Origin: Halopelagius fulvigenes
GTDB taxonomy: Archaea; Halobacteriota; Halobacteria; Halobacteriales; Haloferacaceae
Reading direction: 5' to 3'
DNA length: 64,000 nt
Assembly: GCF_042662625.1 (NCBI RefSeq)
Contig: NZ_JBHSXH010000009.1
Location: forward strand, 868,001-932,000
Both the position numbers and the translations under genes were made by a program. Positions within the stretch are counted from its first letter, which is position 1. Every line of letters begins with the position of its first letter. Of the stretch, positions 50,491-58,666 are shown one piece after another. The notes beneath the pieces were generated by a model. The model had not been told where the DNA came from. It saw only the letters and a program-made list of their open reading frames with translations, and did no database searches.

Positions 50491-50584
50491 GGAAGGGGCG
50501 GGAGTCGAACCACGCGAAGCCGTGCTCCGGGCGGACCGCGGAGCGGTCGCCGTCGGAGACGCTCTACCACTGAGCTACCCTTCC
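50491..50584 (-). tRNA. tRNA-like gene with abnormal anticodon arm, possibly defective
   Basis: On the minus strand, acceptor arms GGAAGGG and CCCTTCC pair, a perfect D arm (GCTC-AGTGGTA-GAGC) follows and a T loop TTCGACT with CCCGC 3' stem is present, all in tRNA order. Between them, where an anticodon arm should be, is a long imperfect hairpin (CTCCG-AC-GGCG-ACCGC-TCC-GCGGT-C-CGCC-CGGAG) with no seven-base loop and no T33-anticodon. The T stem has an extra T (GCG-T-GG). Length is 94 bases. It could be an intron-containing tRNA with an unusual splice motif or a degenerate tRNA. Confidence 0.5.
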
Positions 50585-50684
50585 TGTCTCGGAGTACGTG
50601 GGAGCGACACAAATAGCCTCGGTGGGTCGGGCGACGGTTCGGTCGGGCGAGGACGAAACGCCCCGGAGAGGGAGAAAGGCGGGT

Positions 50685-52586
50685 TCAGTAGCTCCGAACC
50701 TTCGGCTCGTACGTCTTGCTCTCGCCCTCGAGGATGACCGGGCGGTACCACAGTTCCGGCGTCCCGTCGTTCCACGAGAGCATCGTGTGCTTCAGCCACT
50801 CCTCGTCGCGTCGCTCTTGGGCCTCCTTGCGCCAGTGCGCGCCGCGGAACTCCTTGCGGGCGAGCGCGCCGAGCGTGATGGCCTCGGCCACGTCGAGGAT
50901 GTTCTGCATCTCGATGGTCTGGACGAGGTCGGTGTTGAACGTGCGCGACTTGTCGGCGACGTAGACGTCCTCGTAGCGTTCGCGCGCCTCGCGGATGTCC
51001 CGGAGCGCCTGCTTGAGGCCCCCCTCCTCGCGGAAGACGTTGACGTTCCGCGTCATCGACATCTGGACGTCCGCGCGGATTTCGGCCTGCTGGATGCCCT
51101 CGTCCTTCCCGAGGAGGTACTCGATGCGCTCTCTCTCGGCTTCCAGCGCGCGTTCGACGTAGCCCTCGGGCGTGAGCGAGGAGGACCCGCCGGACGCCGC
51201 CGCGCCGCCGTCAGAACGCGGTTCCGACGAGGATCGCGAACCGTCGGTTCGCTCACCCCCGTCAGCGACGACGTCGCCGCCGGACGACACCGCGCCCGGT
51301 TCGACGGGCGTATCGACTTCGCCGCGTTCCCACTCGCCGCGCTGACCGGTCTGTATCTCCGCGTCCTCCATCTCTCGGCCCGCGGCGTGGTAGCCGGCGC
51401 GCTTGCCGAAGACGATGAGTTCGGGGAGGGCGTTGCCGCCTAAGCGGTTCGACCCGTGGACGGAGGCGCAGGCGCACTCGCCGGCCGCGTACAGGCCGTC
51501 GATGCACGTCTCGCCGTTCTCGTCCGTCTCGATGCCGCCCATCGCGTAGTGCTGGCCGGGCTTGACCGGCATTGGTTCTTCGAGGCCGTCGACGCCCTCG
51601 AAGTCCTCCGCGAGGTGGAGGATGTTCTCCAGACGGTCGAGGATGCGCTCCTCGCCGAGGTGGCGCATGTCGAGGTGGACGTACTCGTCCTCGATGCCGC
51701 GGCCCTCGTTGACCTCCGTCAACTCGGCGCGCGACACCACGTCGCGGGAGGCCAGTTCCCCGGCGTTGTTCGCGTACCCGTACTCGAACATGAACCGCTC
51801 GCCGTCCTCGTTGTAGAGGATGCCGCCCTCGCCGCGGACGCCCTCGGAGATGAGAACGCCCGTCGAAGGCAGGGTGGTCGGATGGAACTGGATGAACTCC
51901 ATGTCCTCGATGGGGACGCCCGCGCGGTACGCCATGGCGACGCCGTCGCCGGTGTTGGAGACGGCGTTCGTGGTGTGGTCGTACACCTGCCCGAGGCCGC
52001 CCGTCGCGAGGATGACCCCGTCGCGGGCGCGGAAACCCGACACCTCGCCGGACTGGATGTCGTAGGCGACGACGCCGTGACACGTCCGCTCTTCGGGGTC
52101 CGCCTCGTCGGTGACGGCGAGTCGCGTGACGTACCACTCGTCGTACACCTGGATGCCCCGTTTGACCAACTGTTCGTACATCGTGTGGAGCAGTTGGTGG
52201 CCCGTCTCTGCGCCCGCGTACGTCGTCCGTGGGAACGAGAGGCCGCCGAACGGCCGCTGAGAGACGGTTCCGTCCTCCTCGCGGGAGAACGCCATCCCCC
52301 AGTGTTCCAACTGCATCGTCTCCTTGGGACTCTCCTTGCAGAGTGCCTCCACCGCAGGGGCGTCCCCGAGGTAGTCCGAGCCTTTCATCGTGTCGTACGC
52401 GTGGTCCTCCCACGAGTCACCCTCTCGGATGGCCGCGTTGATGCCGCCCTCGGCGGCACCGGTGTGGCTTCGGACCGGGTGGAGCTTCGAGACGATGGCC
52501 ACGTCCGCTCCTGCTTCCTGCGCCGCGATGGCCGCGCGGAGGCCCGCGCCGCCCGCGCCGACCACGATAACGTCGTGTTCGTACAT
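50685..52586 (-). CDS. sdhA: Succinate dehydrogenase flavoprotein subunit
   Basis: SdhA of complex II, oxidising succinate to fumarate with covalent FAD. The 633-residue protein starts MYEHDVIVVGAGGAGLRAAI (Rossmann fold), with the FAD-linking His in SHTGAAEGGINAA near residue 41, QFHPTTLPSTGVLISEGVRG and the active-site region with LDMRHLGEERI. A Ser/Gly/Asp-rich insertion of about 50 residues (near 435-485) separates the FAD domain from the C-terminal helical domain. It is the last gene of sdhCDBA. Confidence 0.96.
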   Translation of the reverse strand: MYEHDVIVVGAGGAGLRAAIAAQEAGADVAIVSKLHPVRSHTGAAEGGINAAIREGDSWEDHAYDTMKGSDYLGDAPAVEALCKESPKETMQLEHWGMAFSREEDGTVSQRPFGGLSFPRTTYAGAETGHQLLHTMYEQLVKRGIQVYDEWYVTRLAVTDEADPEERTCHGVVAYDIQSGEVSGFRARDGVILATGGLGQVYDHTTNAVSNTGDGVAMAYRAGVPIEDMEFIQFHPTTLPSTGVLISEGVRGEGGILYNEDGERFMFEYGYANNAGELASRDVVSRAELTEVNEGRGIEDEYVHLDMRHLGEERILDRLENILHLAEDFEGVDGLEEPMPVKPGQHYAMGGIETDENGETCIDGLYAAGECACASVHGSNRLGGNALPELIVFGKRAGYHAAGREMEDAEIQTGQRGEWERGEVDTPVEPGAVSSGGDVVADGGERTDGSRSSSEPRSDGGAAASGGSSSLTPEGYVERALEAERERIEYLLGKDEGIQQAEIRADVQMSMTRNVNVFREEGGLKQALRDIREARERYEDVYVADKSRTFNTDLVQTIEMQNILDVAEAITLGALARKEFRGAHWRKEAQERRDEEWLKHTMLSWNDGTPELWYRPVILEGESKTYEPKVRSY

Positions 52587-52633
52587 GGTGTGAGTTTGTG
52601 TTTCGTTGTTGAGGCTGGTTCGACTCGGCTATC

Positions 52634-53521
52634 TCACCAGAACTTCAGGTTGCTCTTGACGGCTTCGCGCTTCAGCTCCTGGATGTGCTCCGTCAGCGGG
52701 ATGTCCTTCGGACAGACGGTGCTGCAGGAGAACTGGGTCTGACAGCGCCAGACGCCGTGTTCCTGTTCCAGAATCTCCATCCGGTGCTGCTTGATGTCCT
52801 CGCCCTCGCGTTCGTCCATCGTGAAGCGGTACGCCTTGTTGATGGCCGCCGGGCCGAGGTACTCGTTGTCGCCCGCGGCGATGTTACAGGAGGACATACA
52901 CGCCGCGCACCAGATGCAGCGCGTGGACATCTTGACCTTCTCGCGGTTCTCTCGGGACTGCTTCTGTTCCGCCAGTTCGTCGTCCGGCAGGTCGTTCGTC
53001 TGGAAGTACGGCTCAACGGCGTGCATCTGGTCGTAGAAGTGCTCCATGTCCACGACGAGGTCCTTCACGACTTCGGCGTGGGGGAGCGGTTCGACGCGAA
53101 CGGGCTCGTCGAGGTCCGACAACTGGGTCTTGCACCCGAGTTTCTGACGCCCGTTGATGAACAGGGCGTCGGACCCGCAGATGGCCTGCCGACAGGAGTG
53201 CCGGAAGGTCAGACTCGAGTCGTAGTTGTCCCGCGCGTACATCAGCGCGTCGAGGACGGTCATCCCCTTGTGGTAGGGGACGTAGAAGTCGTCGAAGCGA
53301 GGCTCCTGCTTCCCGGCGACTTCGGGGTCGTACCGGAACACCTTCAGCTGGTACGTGTCCTCGTCGTCCGGGGATATCTCGGACTCTTCTTTCTGGCGCT
53401 GACGCTCTCGAGCTTGGGCCCGGTCGCGCTTCTGCCGCATGCGCTCTTCCTGAGCGACGGAGGTTTCCGACTCCGCCGCGGACGATTCTTGCTCGGACTG
53501 TTCGGGAACTTGCGTGCTCAT
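52634..53521 (-). CDS. sdhB: Succinate dehydrogenase iron-sulfur subunit
   Basis: SdhB of complex II, 295 residues, with an extra highly charged N-terminal region of about 50 residues. The 2Fe-2S motif is CRQAICGSDALFINGRQKLG followed by Cys, with Asp in the third ligand position as in E. coli SdhB. The C-terminal cluster motifs are CIWCAACMSSCN and FSCSTVCPKDIPLTEHI. It lies between sdhD and sdhA, 47 bases before sdhA. Confidence 0.96.
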   Translation of the reverse strand: MSTQVPEQSEQESSAAESETSVAQEERMRQKRDRAQARERQRQKEESEISPDDEDTYQLKVFRYDPEVAGKQEPRFDDFYVPYHKGMTVLDALMYARDNYDSSLTFRHSCRQAICGSDALFINGRQKLGCKTQLSDLDEPVRVEPLPHAEVVKDLVVDMEHFYDQMHAVEPYFQTNDLPDDELAEQKQSRENREKVKMSTRCIWCAACMSSCNIAAGDNEYLGPAAINKAYRFTMDEREGEDIKQHRMEILEQEHGVWRCQTQFSCSTVCPKDIPLTEHIQELKREAVKSNLKFW

Positions 53522-53522
53522 G

Positions 53523-53900
53523 TTAGAACGGAAGGATGGTGATACCGGCCCATGCGTTCGCGGTTCGGATGCCCTGCACCACGAGGAGGAGACTCGCCGC
53601 GACGAGCGTCCACTTCACGGCCGTCTTGCGCGACCCGGTGAGTCCCTGGTTGACGAGGGCGTTGAAGACGCCGTTGACCCCGTGGAACGTCGCTGTCACG
53701 AGGAACAGCACCATAAGCGAGTAGTACGTCCACGTCTCCATCCGCGCCGACGACATGGCGAACGTCACCTCGTCCGCGTGGTGGACGAAGTGAAGCAGGA
53801 AGAAGTGGAACGCCAGGACGACCACGAGGAACGCGGCCGTGATTCGCTGCCAGAGCCACCGGCGCCCGCCGCGTTCGAACGAGGAGTAGCGTTCCGCCAT
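53523..53900 (-). CDS. sdhD: Succinate dehydrogenase membrane subunit D
   Basis: A 125-residue membrane anchor with three helices: WQRITAAFLVVVLAFHFFLL, WTYYSLMVLFLVTATFHGVN and TAVKWTLVAASLLLVVQGI. The histidines in HFFLLHFVHHADE and FHGVNG are candidates for heme/quinone binding. Starts 1 base after the sdhC stop; sdhB begins 1 base after its own stop. Confidence 0.92.
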   Translation of the reverse strand: MAERYSSFERGGRRWLWQRITAAFLVVVLAFHFFLLHFVHHADEVTFAMSSARMETWTYYSLMVLFLVTATFHGVNGVFNALVNQGLTGSRKTAVKWTLVAASLLLVVQGIRTANAWAGITILPF

Positions 53901-53901
53901 C

Positions 53902-54294
53902 TCAGAACACCCCCGCGACGAACGTCGGGACGCTGGCGACGACTATCGCCCCCGTCAGTATCAGCGACGCGTAGAAGCTCTTGTCCTGCGATTCCAGCCC
54001 GACGCCGAGGTCCACGAACAGGAGACGAAGCCCGTTGAGGATGTGGAACACCGCCACGGCGAGGAGTCCCACTTCCATGATACGGACCACCAGGAGACTC
54101 TCCAGCGTCCGGATGGTGGTCGTGTACGCATCCGGGCTCTGAAGCGCCGTCGAGAGGACGGCGATGTGGGTGAACAGGTAGCCCACTAACACCCAGCCCG
54201 TGAACTTGTGGAAAACCCAGGCCCACATACCAGCTGAGAACTCCCGCCACCGGCCGAAGTCCTCGATGAGGCCCCGATTGTAAGACTGACTCAT
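53902..54294 (-). CDS. sdhC: Succinate dehydrogenase cytochrome b subunit C
   Basis: A 130-residue membrane anchor with three helices, the SDH cytochrome b type: FSAGMWAWVFHKFTGWVLVG (heme-linked His near 29), FTHIAVLSTALQS and AVAVFHILNGLRLLFVDLG with the conserved HxxNGxRxLxxD motif. First gene of sdhCDBA; a TTCTATACGATAC TATA lies about 35 bases upstream on the minus strand. Confidence 0.93.
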   Translation of the reverse strand: MSQSYNRGLIEDFGRWREFSAGMWAWVFHKFTGWVLVGYLFTHIAVLSTALQSPDAYTTTIRTLESLLVVRIMEVGLLAVAVFHILNGLRLLFVDLGVGLESQDKSFYASLILTGAIVVASVPTFVAGVF

Positions 54295-54455
54295 GCTCTC
54301 GTGAGTCTGGGTACTGGTATCGTATAGAACTTACGTGTACGGACGCGCGGGAGGGGGGCCCGAATCGGTGGACGGCATCGGCCACTCTCGCCCGCGTCGC
54401 GCCGTCGTTTAAGTCGTCGGCCGCGCGCGACGCCGCCGGCGACGCGACGCCGCCG

Positions 54456-55484
54456 TCACGACCGGGCGTCGGCCCCGTGCGGGGACTGCTCCCGCTCGAC
54501 GACGCGCCGAACCGGTTCTTCGAGTTCCACGAGGTGGCAGAGCGGGTTCCCCGGGTAGACGACCGGGTTTTCGAGGACGCCGACGAGAAGCCCCGTGAAC
54601 GGCGCGTCGATGGTGACGTTGTCGTCCTTGAACGGGTTGGTGATGGTGCAGATGCGGTCGCTCTCGTGGACGAGAGACCCCCGGTCGTGGTGCATGTCCA
54701 CGATGCCGCCCGCGTCGGCGCGAATCCACGTCTTCTCGTTCGCGTCGTCGATGACCGTCTGCCACCCCGGCCACCGGACGACGGTGGTGTCGCGCAGGCC
54801 GTACTCTGCGAACACCGACTCGACGCCCGCGAGGGCGTCGTCGATGAGTTCGCGTTGGAACCGGTGGGCCTCGCCCATCTCGATGGTGATGGTGGGGATG
54901 CCGACGCGCGTCGCCTCCGTCCGGAGGACGCCGTCGCTGCCGGTGCTGTCGATGATGACGTTCGGCCCGTACGCCCGCGCGAGTCGTTCGACGCCGGGGT
55001 CGGACATGTCGGCGCGGACGTGCAGCATGTTCGTCCGGCCCCGCGTCGAGGTGTGGAAGTCGAGGCCGAAGTCGCAGGGCGCGATGAAGTTGTCGAAGAT
55101 TCTGGCGGCCATGCGCTTCGCGCTCGTGGAGTCGTGCTTACCGGGGAACGATCGGTTCAGGTCGCGGTCGTAGATGGGGAGATACCGCTGCTGCGCGAGG
55201 AAGCCGGGGACGTTCATCACGGGGAGGCAGACGAGCGTCCCCGCGAGGTCCGAGAGGTCCCACTCGAAGGCGACTTCGCGGACCACTTCGATGCCGTTTA
55301 GTTCGTCGCCGTGGGCGGCGGCCGAGAGGAACACCGTCGGTCCGGGCCGTTCGCCGTTGATGATTGTAACCGGGATGCGGACGGGGTCACCGAGGTACGT
55401 CTCGCTGATACCGTACCGGATGTTCTGAGTCTCGCCCGGCGCGACCTTCCCGCCGTTGTACGTGAAGGTCACATCGTCGCTCAT
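54456..55484 (-). CDS. Succinylglutamate desuccinylase/aspartoacylase family deacylase
   Basis: A 342-residue zinc deacylase of the AstE/AspA family (M14-like). Zinc ligands are in AAAHGDELNG (His58, Glu61) and DFHTSTRG (His144); DLNRSFPG near residue 109 is the family substrate-binding motif and TIEMGE near 200 supplies the catalytic Glu. A C-terminal barrel-like domain (SLVHESDRICTITNPF) is typical of the archaeal branch. It is divergent from the RimK-RimB fusion gene, 207 bases apart, suggesting joint action on an N-acylated or glutamylated substrate. Start ATG 55482-55484. Confidence 0.86.
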   Translation of the reverse strand: MSDDVTFTYNGGKVAPGETQNIRYGISETYLGDPVRIPVTIINGERPGPTVFLSAAAHGDELNGIEVVREVAFEWDLSDLAGTLVCLPVMNVPGFLAQQRYLPIYDRDLNRSFPGKHDSTSAKRMAARIFDNFIAPCDFGLDFHTSTRGRTNMLHVRADMSDPGVERLARAYGPNVIIDSTGSDGVLRTEATRVGIPTITIEMGEAHRFQRELIDDALAGVESVFAEYGLRDTTVVRWPGWQTVIDDANEKTWIRADAGGIVDMHHDRGSLVHESDRICTITNPFKDDNVTIDAPFTGLLVGVLENPVVYPGNPLCHLVELEEPVRRVVEREQSPHGADARS

Positions 55485-55691
55485 ACCCGGTCTCCGGGTG
55501 GGTGGTACATAACGCTCCCGCACCGCGCGTCGGCGTCGCGCCGGGAACCGAACCTGTTCGTCCGCACGGTCGGACGCGCGCGACGGTTCGGGTTCGGCCC
55601 CCGGAGTTAGCGGTCCGACGATCTGCGTCTCTCTCGCTGACGGATCACTTCACCGGCATGCCTTTGAAACAGCGGTATGTTACTGACGTGT

Positions 55692-57053
55692 ATGTCTACG
55701 GACGGAGACGAAGTCCGAGTGGGTGTACTCTCTCTCCACAACAGCAAGGAGACGAAGGCGATACTCAACGCGGTCGACGATCTCGGCCACGAGGGGTTGT
55801 GGCTGCGGCAGGAGAACACGGCGATAAGCATCGAGGGCGGCGAGGTGACTATCGAACCCGACGTGGACATCATCGCGAACCGCCTCCTCCTCTCGAACAC
55901 GGAGGAACCGGCGGAACTGCTCGGTCTCGCCACGACGTTCGAGCGAATCCGTCCGATGCTGAACGAACCCGCGAACGTGCTGACGGCGATTCACAAGTTC
56001 GCGACGGCGGCGACGCTGGCGAACTGGAACATCAAGGTGCCCGACGCCCTGCTCGCGCTCTCGAACGAGAAGCTGAACGCCGGCCGCGAACGGTTCGGCG
56101 ACGTCGGCGTCTACAAGAGCGCGATCGGCACCCACGGCGGCGGCACGTGGAAGGTGGACCTCACGGAGACGGTCAACCCGAAGGTCGGCAACAGGCAGGC
56201 GTTCCTGCAGGACCTCATCGAACGCGACGCGGACAAGCACCGCGACCTGCGCGTCTACATCGTGGACGGCGAGATAATCGGCGCGATGTACCGCTACGCC
56301 CCCGACGGCGACTGGCGGACGAACGTCGCCCTCGGCGGCGACGTCCTCGACGCGACCGACGAGATGCCGAAGGAGGCCCGCGACACCGCTCTCTACGCAG
56401 CGGAGGTCATGGACTTGGACTACGTGGGCGTGGACCTCGTGGAGGGCGACGAGGGCTGGTTCGTCCTCGAAGTGAACCCCACGGCCGGGTTCAAGGGGCT
56501 CCACAAGGCGACCGGGAGGAGTCCCGCCCCGTACATCGCCAAGACCGCGATCGAACGCGCGGGCGGCGAGGTGGACGACGACCGGGTGGAGGAACTCACC
56601 GCGACCCTCGACGACTCCCGTCCCGCCAGCATGCCCCGCGTGGACCCCTCCGCCGAGGGGGAGACGCCGACCATCGGCTACATCGAGGAGATAATCGTCT
56701 CGGGGACGAGCGGTTCGAAGCAGACGCTCGCGAAGTCCGACACCGGCGCGACCCGGACGAGCATCGACACGTCGCTGGCGGCGGAAATCGGCGCGGGGCC
56801 GATAAAGAGCATGACGCGCGTCCGGTCGGGGAGCCACAAGTCCGGGAAGGCCCGCCCCGTTGTGGACCTCGTCATCGGCATCGGCGGGACCCAACACACC
56901 GTGACCGCGAGCGTCGAAGACCGCTCGCACATGGACTACCCGATACTCCTCGGGCGGGACATCCTCGAACACTACCGCGTCGACGTGCGCCGCCGCGCCG
57001 ACTCCGGCGGTTCGAAGGACGACGACGAACGCGAAGAGGAGTACTTGGAGTAA
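55692..57053 (+). CDS. RimK-like ATP-grasp ligase fused to RimB-type retropepsin
   Basis: A 453-residue fusion. Residues about 8-300 form an ATP-grasp amino acid ligase of the RimK type, with FATAATLANWNIKVPDALLA, GTHGGGTWKVDLTE (ATP-binding loop region) and MDLDYVGVDLVEGDEGWFVL followed by EVNPTAGFKG (metal/ATP site). Residues about 330-440 form a retropepsin-like domain (PF05618 type, as in RimB) with catalytic KSDTGATRTSIDTS (Asp near 349) and ILLGRDILEHYRVDV. Active enzymes of the RimK group add Glu to proteins or peptides; RimB cleaves such adducts. Here ligase and protease are one chain, divergent from an AstE-like deacylase. ATG 55692 is the second of two in the frame. Confidence 0.85.
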   Translation: MSTDGDEVRVGVLSLHNSKETKAILNAVDDLGHEGLWLRQENTAISIEGGEVTIEPDVDIIANRLLLSNTEEPAELLGLATTFERIRPMLNEPANVLTAIHKFATAATLANWNIKVPDALLALSNEKLNAGRERFGDVGVYKSAIGTHGGGTWKVDLTETVNPKVGNRQAFLQDLIERDADKHRDLRVYIVDGEIIGAMYRYAPDGDWRTNVALGGDVLDATDEMPKEARDTALYAAEVMDLDYVGVDLVEGDEGWFVLEVNPTAGFKGLHKATGRSPAPYIAKTAIERAGGEVDDDRVEELTATLDDSRPASMPRVDPSAEGETPTIGYIEEIIVSGTSGSKQTLAKSDTGATRTSIDTSLAAEIGAGPIKSMTRVRSGSHKSGKARPVVDLVIGIGGTQHTVTASVEDRSHMDYPILLGRDILEHYRVDVRRRADSGGSKDDDEREEEYLE

Positions 57054-57149
57054 GACGCTCGCGGGTCTCGGCGGACGCCCCGGCCTCGACGGGACGCTGG
57101 GGTGGGGTGAACGGCATTTACGTCTGCGCGACATACGGGCCGTCACCAC

Positions 57150-57731
57150 ATGCAGACGACACCGTGGAAACAGACGCTCCTCGACGACCCCGTGATGGCG
57201 GACCTCGTTCGGCGGCACGGAGACGTCGAACTCGCCCCCGCGGAGGACGAGTTCGAACGCCTCTGCGTCGCCATCGTCAACCAACAACTCTCGACCGCCT
57301 CGGCGAAGGCCATCCGAAAGCGCGTCTTCGCCCTCCTCGGCGACGTGACGCCGACCACTATCCTCGCGGCCGACGCCGACGAACTCCGGGAGGCCGGCCT
57401 CTCCCGGACGAAAGTCGAATACCTGCGCAACGCCGCGGAGGCGTTCCGCGAACGGGACTTCACCCGCGAAGCCCTCGCCGAGTACACCGACGAGGAGGTC
57501 ATCGACGCCCTCACCGAAATCAAGGGCATCGGCGAGTGGTCCGCCCACATGTACCTCATCTTCACCCTCGGCCGGGAGGACGTCCTCCCGTTGGGCGACC
57601 TGGCGGTTCGGCGCGGCATCGAGGAACTGTACGGCGCCGCGGACCGCGCCGAGATGCGCGAAATCGCCGAGTCGTGGCGTCCGTACCGGTCGTACGGGAC
57701 GCTCTACGTCTGGGAACACTACGAGAGTTGA
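57150..57731 (+). CDS. alkA: DNA-3-methyladenine glycosylase, HhH-GPD family
   Basis: A 193-residue base-excision glycosylase. FERLCVAIVNQQLSTASAKA, then the helix-hairpin-helix EIKGIGEWSAHMYLIF and the catalytic Asp in LPLGDLAVRRGIEELYG define the AlkA/MpgII type. No iron-sulfur cysteines are present. It likely removes alkylated purines. The ADC-fold gene starts 18 bases after its stop, so they may be co-transcribed. Confidence 0.9.
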   Translation: MQTTPWKQTLLDDPVMADLVRRHGDVELAPAEDEFERLCVAIVNQQLSTASAKAIRKRVFALLGDVTPTTILAADADELREAGLSRTKVEYLRNAAEAFRERDFTREALAEYTDEEVIDALTEIKGIGEWSAHMYLIFTLGREDVLPLGDLAVRRGIEELYGAADRAEMREIAESWRPYRSYGTLYVWEHYES

Positions 57732-57749
57732 CGGGGTGAGCGTTCGCAC

Positions 57750-58520
57750 GTGACCCGCCGCGACTCCCCAACCGGCGGACCGAACGACGGGCGGGGCGAA
57801 CGGTCGGTGACGCTCTCGACGGGCGAAACCGTCTCGCTCCCCCTCTCGACGGAGGGGACCGTTCTCGGGGCGGTGTTCTCGGCGCGCCGCGACGGCCTCC
57901 GGGAACTCCTGCCGGCGGGACTCGAACCGATTCGGGTCGCACCTCGCCGCGCCGCGGTGACGTTTCTGAGCGCGTCGTACCGCCGCGTCGGCGACGGGAC
58001 GATAGCGCCGTACGACGAGTTCGCCGTCGTCGTCCCGGCGGTCCACAAACCGACCGCGGTCCCGTTCGCGTCGTTACTGCGGCGGGGCGCGAGCGGGTAC
58101 GTCTGGTTCCTCCCGGTGACGACCGACCCGGCCAGAGCCCTCGGAACCGACGTGTGGGGGTTCCCGAAAGTCGTCGCGGACATCTCCCACGAGGACGACG
58201 CGTCCCGGCGGCGGACGACCGTGACCGTCGACGGCGAACGCCTCCTCGCCTTCGAGGCGAAGCGCCCGAAGGCGGTTCGCCGGCGGGAGTCGGGCGGCGC
58301 TTACTCGGTCGAAGGCGGACGACTGCTCCGCGCGCCCGTCGAGGTGGACGGAGACGTCGGCGTCTGGCCGTACACCGGCGCGGCGTCGGTCGAGTTCGGC
58401 GACCACCCGCGGGCGAGACGGCTTCGCTCGCTCGATATCGGCGGCCGGGCCCTCGCGCGGTTCGTCGTGGACGGCGAGACCGTCTTCGCCGTCGGCGAAC
58501 CGGTCGAACCCGCGAGATGA
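57750..58520 (+). CDS. Acetoacetate-decarboxylase-fold protein
   Basis: A 256-residue member of the acetoacetate decarboxylase superfamily. The fold opens with LSTGETVSLPLSTEGTVLGA and has DVWGFPKVVADISH (family GFPK motif near residue 137) and a C-terminal domain with SLDIGGRALARFVVDGE. Members catalyse varied reactions through a Schiff base Lys, so the substrate is open. It begins with GTG at 57750. Confidence 0.75.
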   Translation: MTRRDSPTGGPNDGRGERSVTLSTGETVSLPLSTEGTVLGAVFSARRDGLRELLPAGLEPIRVAPRRAAVTFLSASYRRVGDGTIAPYDEFAVVVPAVHKPTAVPFASLLRRGASGYVWFLPVTTDPARALGTDVWGFPKVVADISHEDDASRRRTTVTVDGERLLAFEAKRPKAVRRRESGGAYSVEGGRLLRAPVEVDGDVGVWPYTGAASVEFGDHPRARRLRSLDIGGRALARFVVDGETVFAVGEPVEPAR

Positions 58521-58666
58521 CCCGACTGAAAATCGTCACATCGGCCGATTCGCGGGGCAGCGATTCCCTCCCCGACTATTTCAGTAAAAACGATTAATGA
58601 ACTGACTACGGGTTTTCTTTTTACCCGAGGGAAACGTTGAAACCCCGAGCAAGAGAGGATACGCGC

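Noticed and set aside
53100..53230. Asp in place of the third Cys of the SdhB 2Fe-2S motif as a defect
   Set aside because: The same Asp is found in E. coli SdhB, so it is a normal ligand variant.
55680..58046. 788-codon minus-strand open frame opposite the RimK-RimB and alkA genes
   Set aside because: Antisense shadow of three clear genes; sequence is Arg/Val/Asp-rich with no domain.
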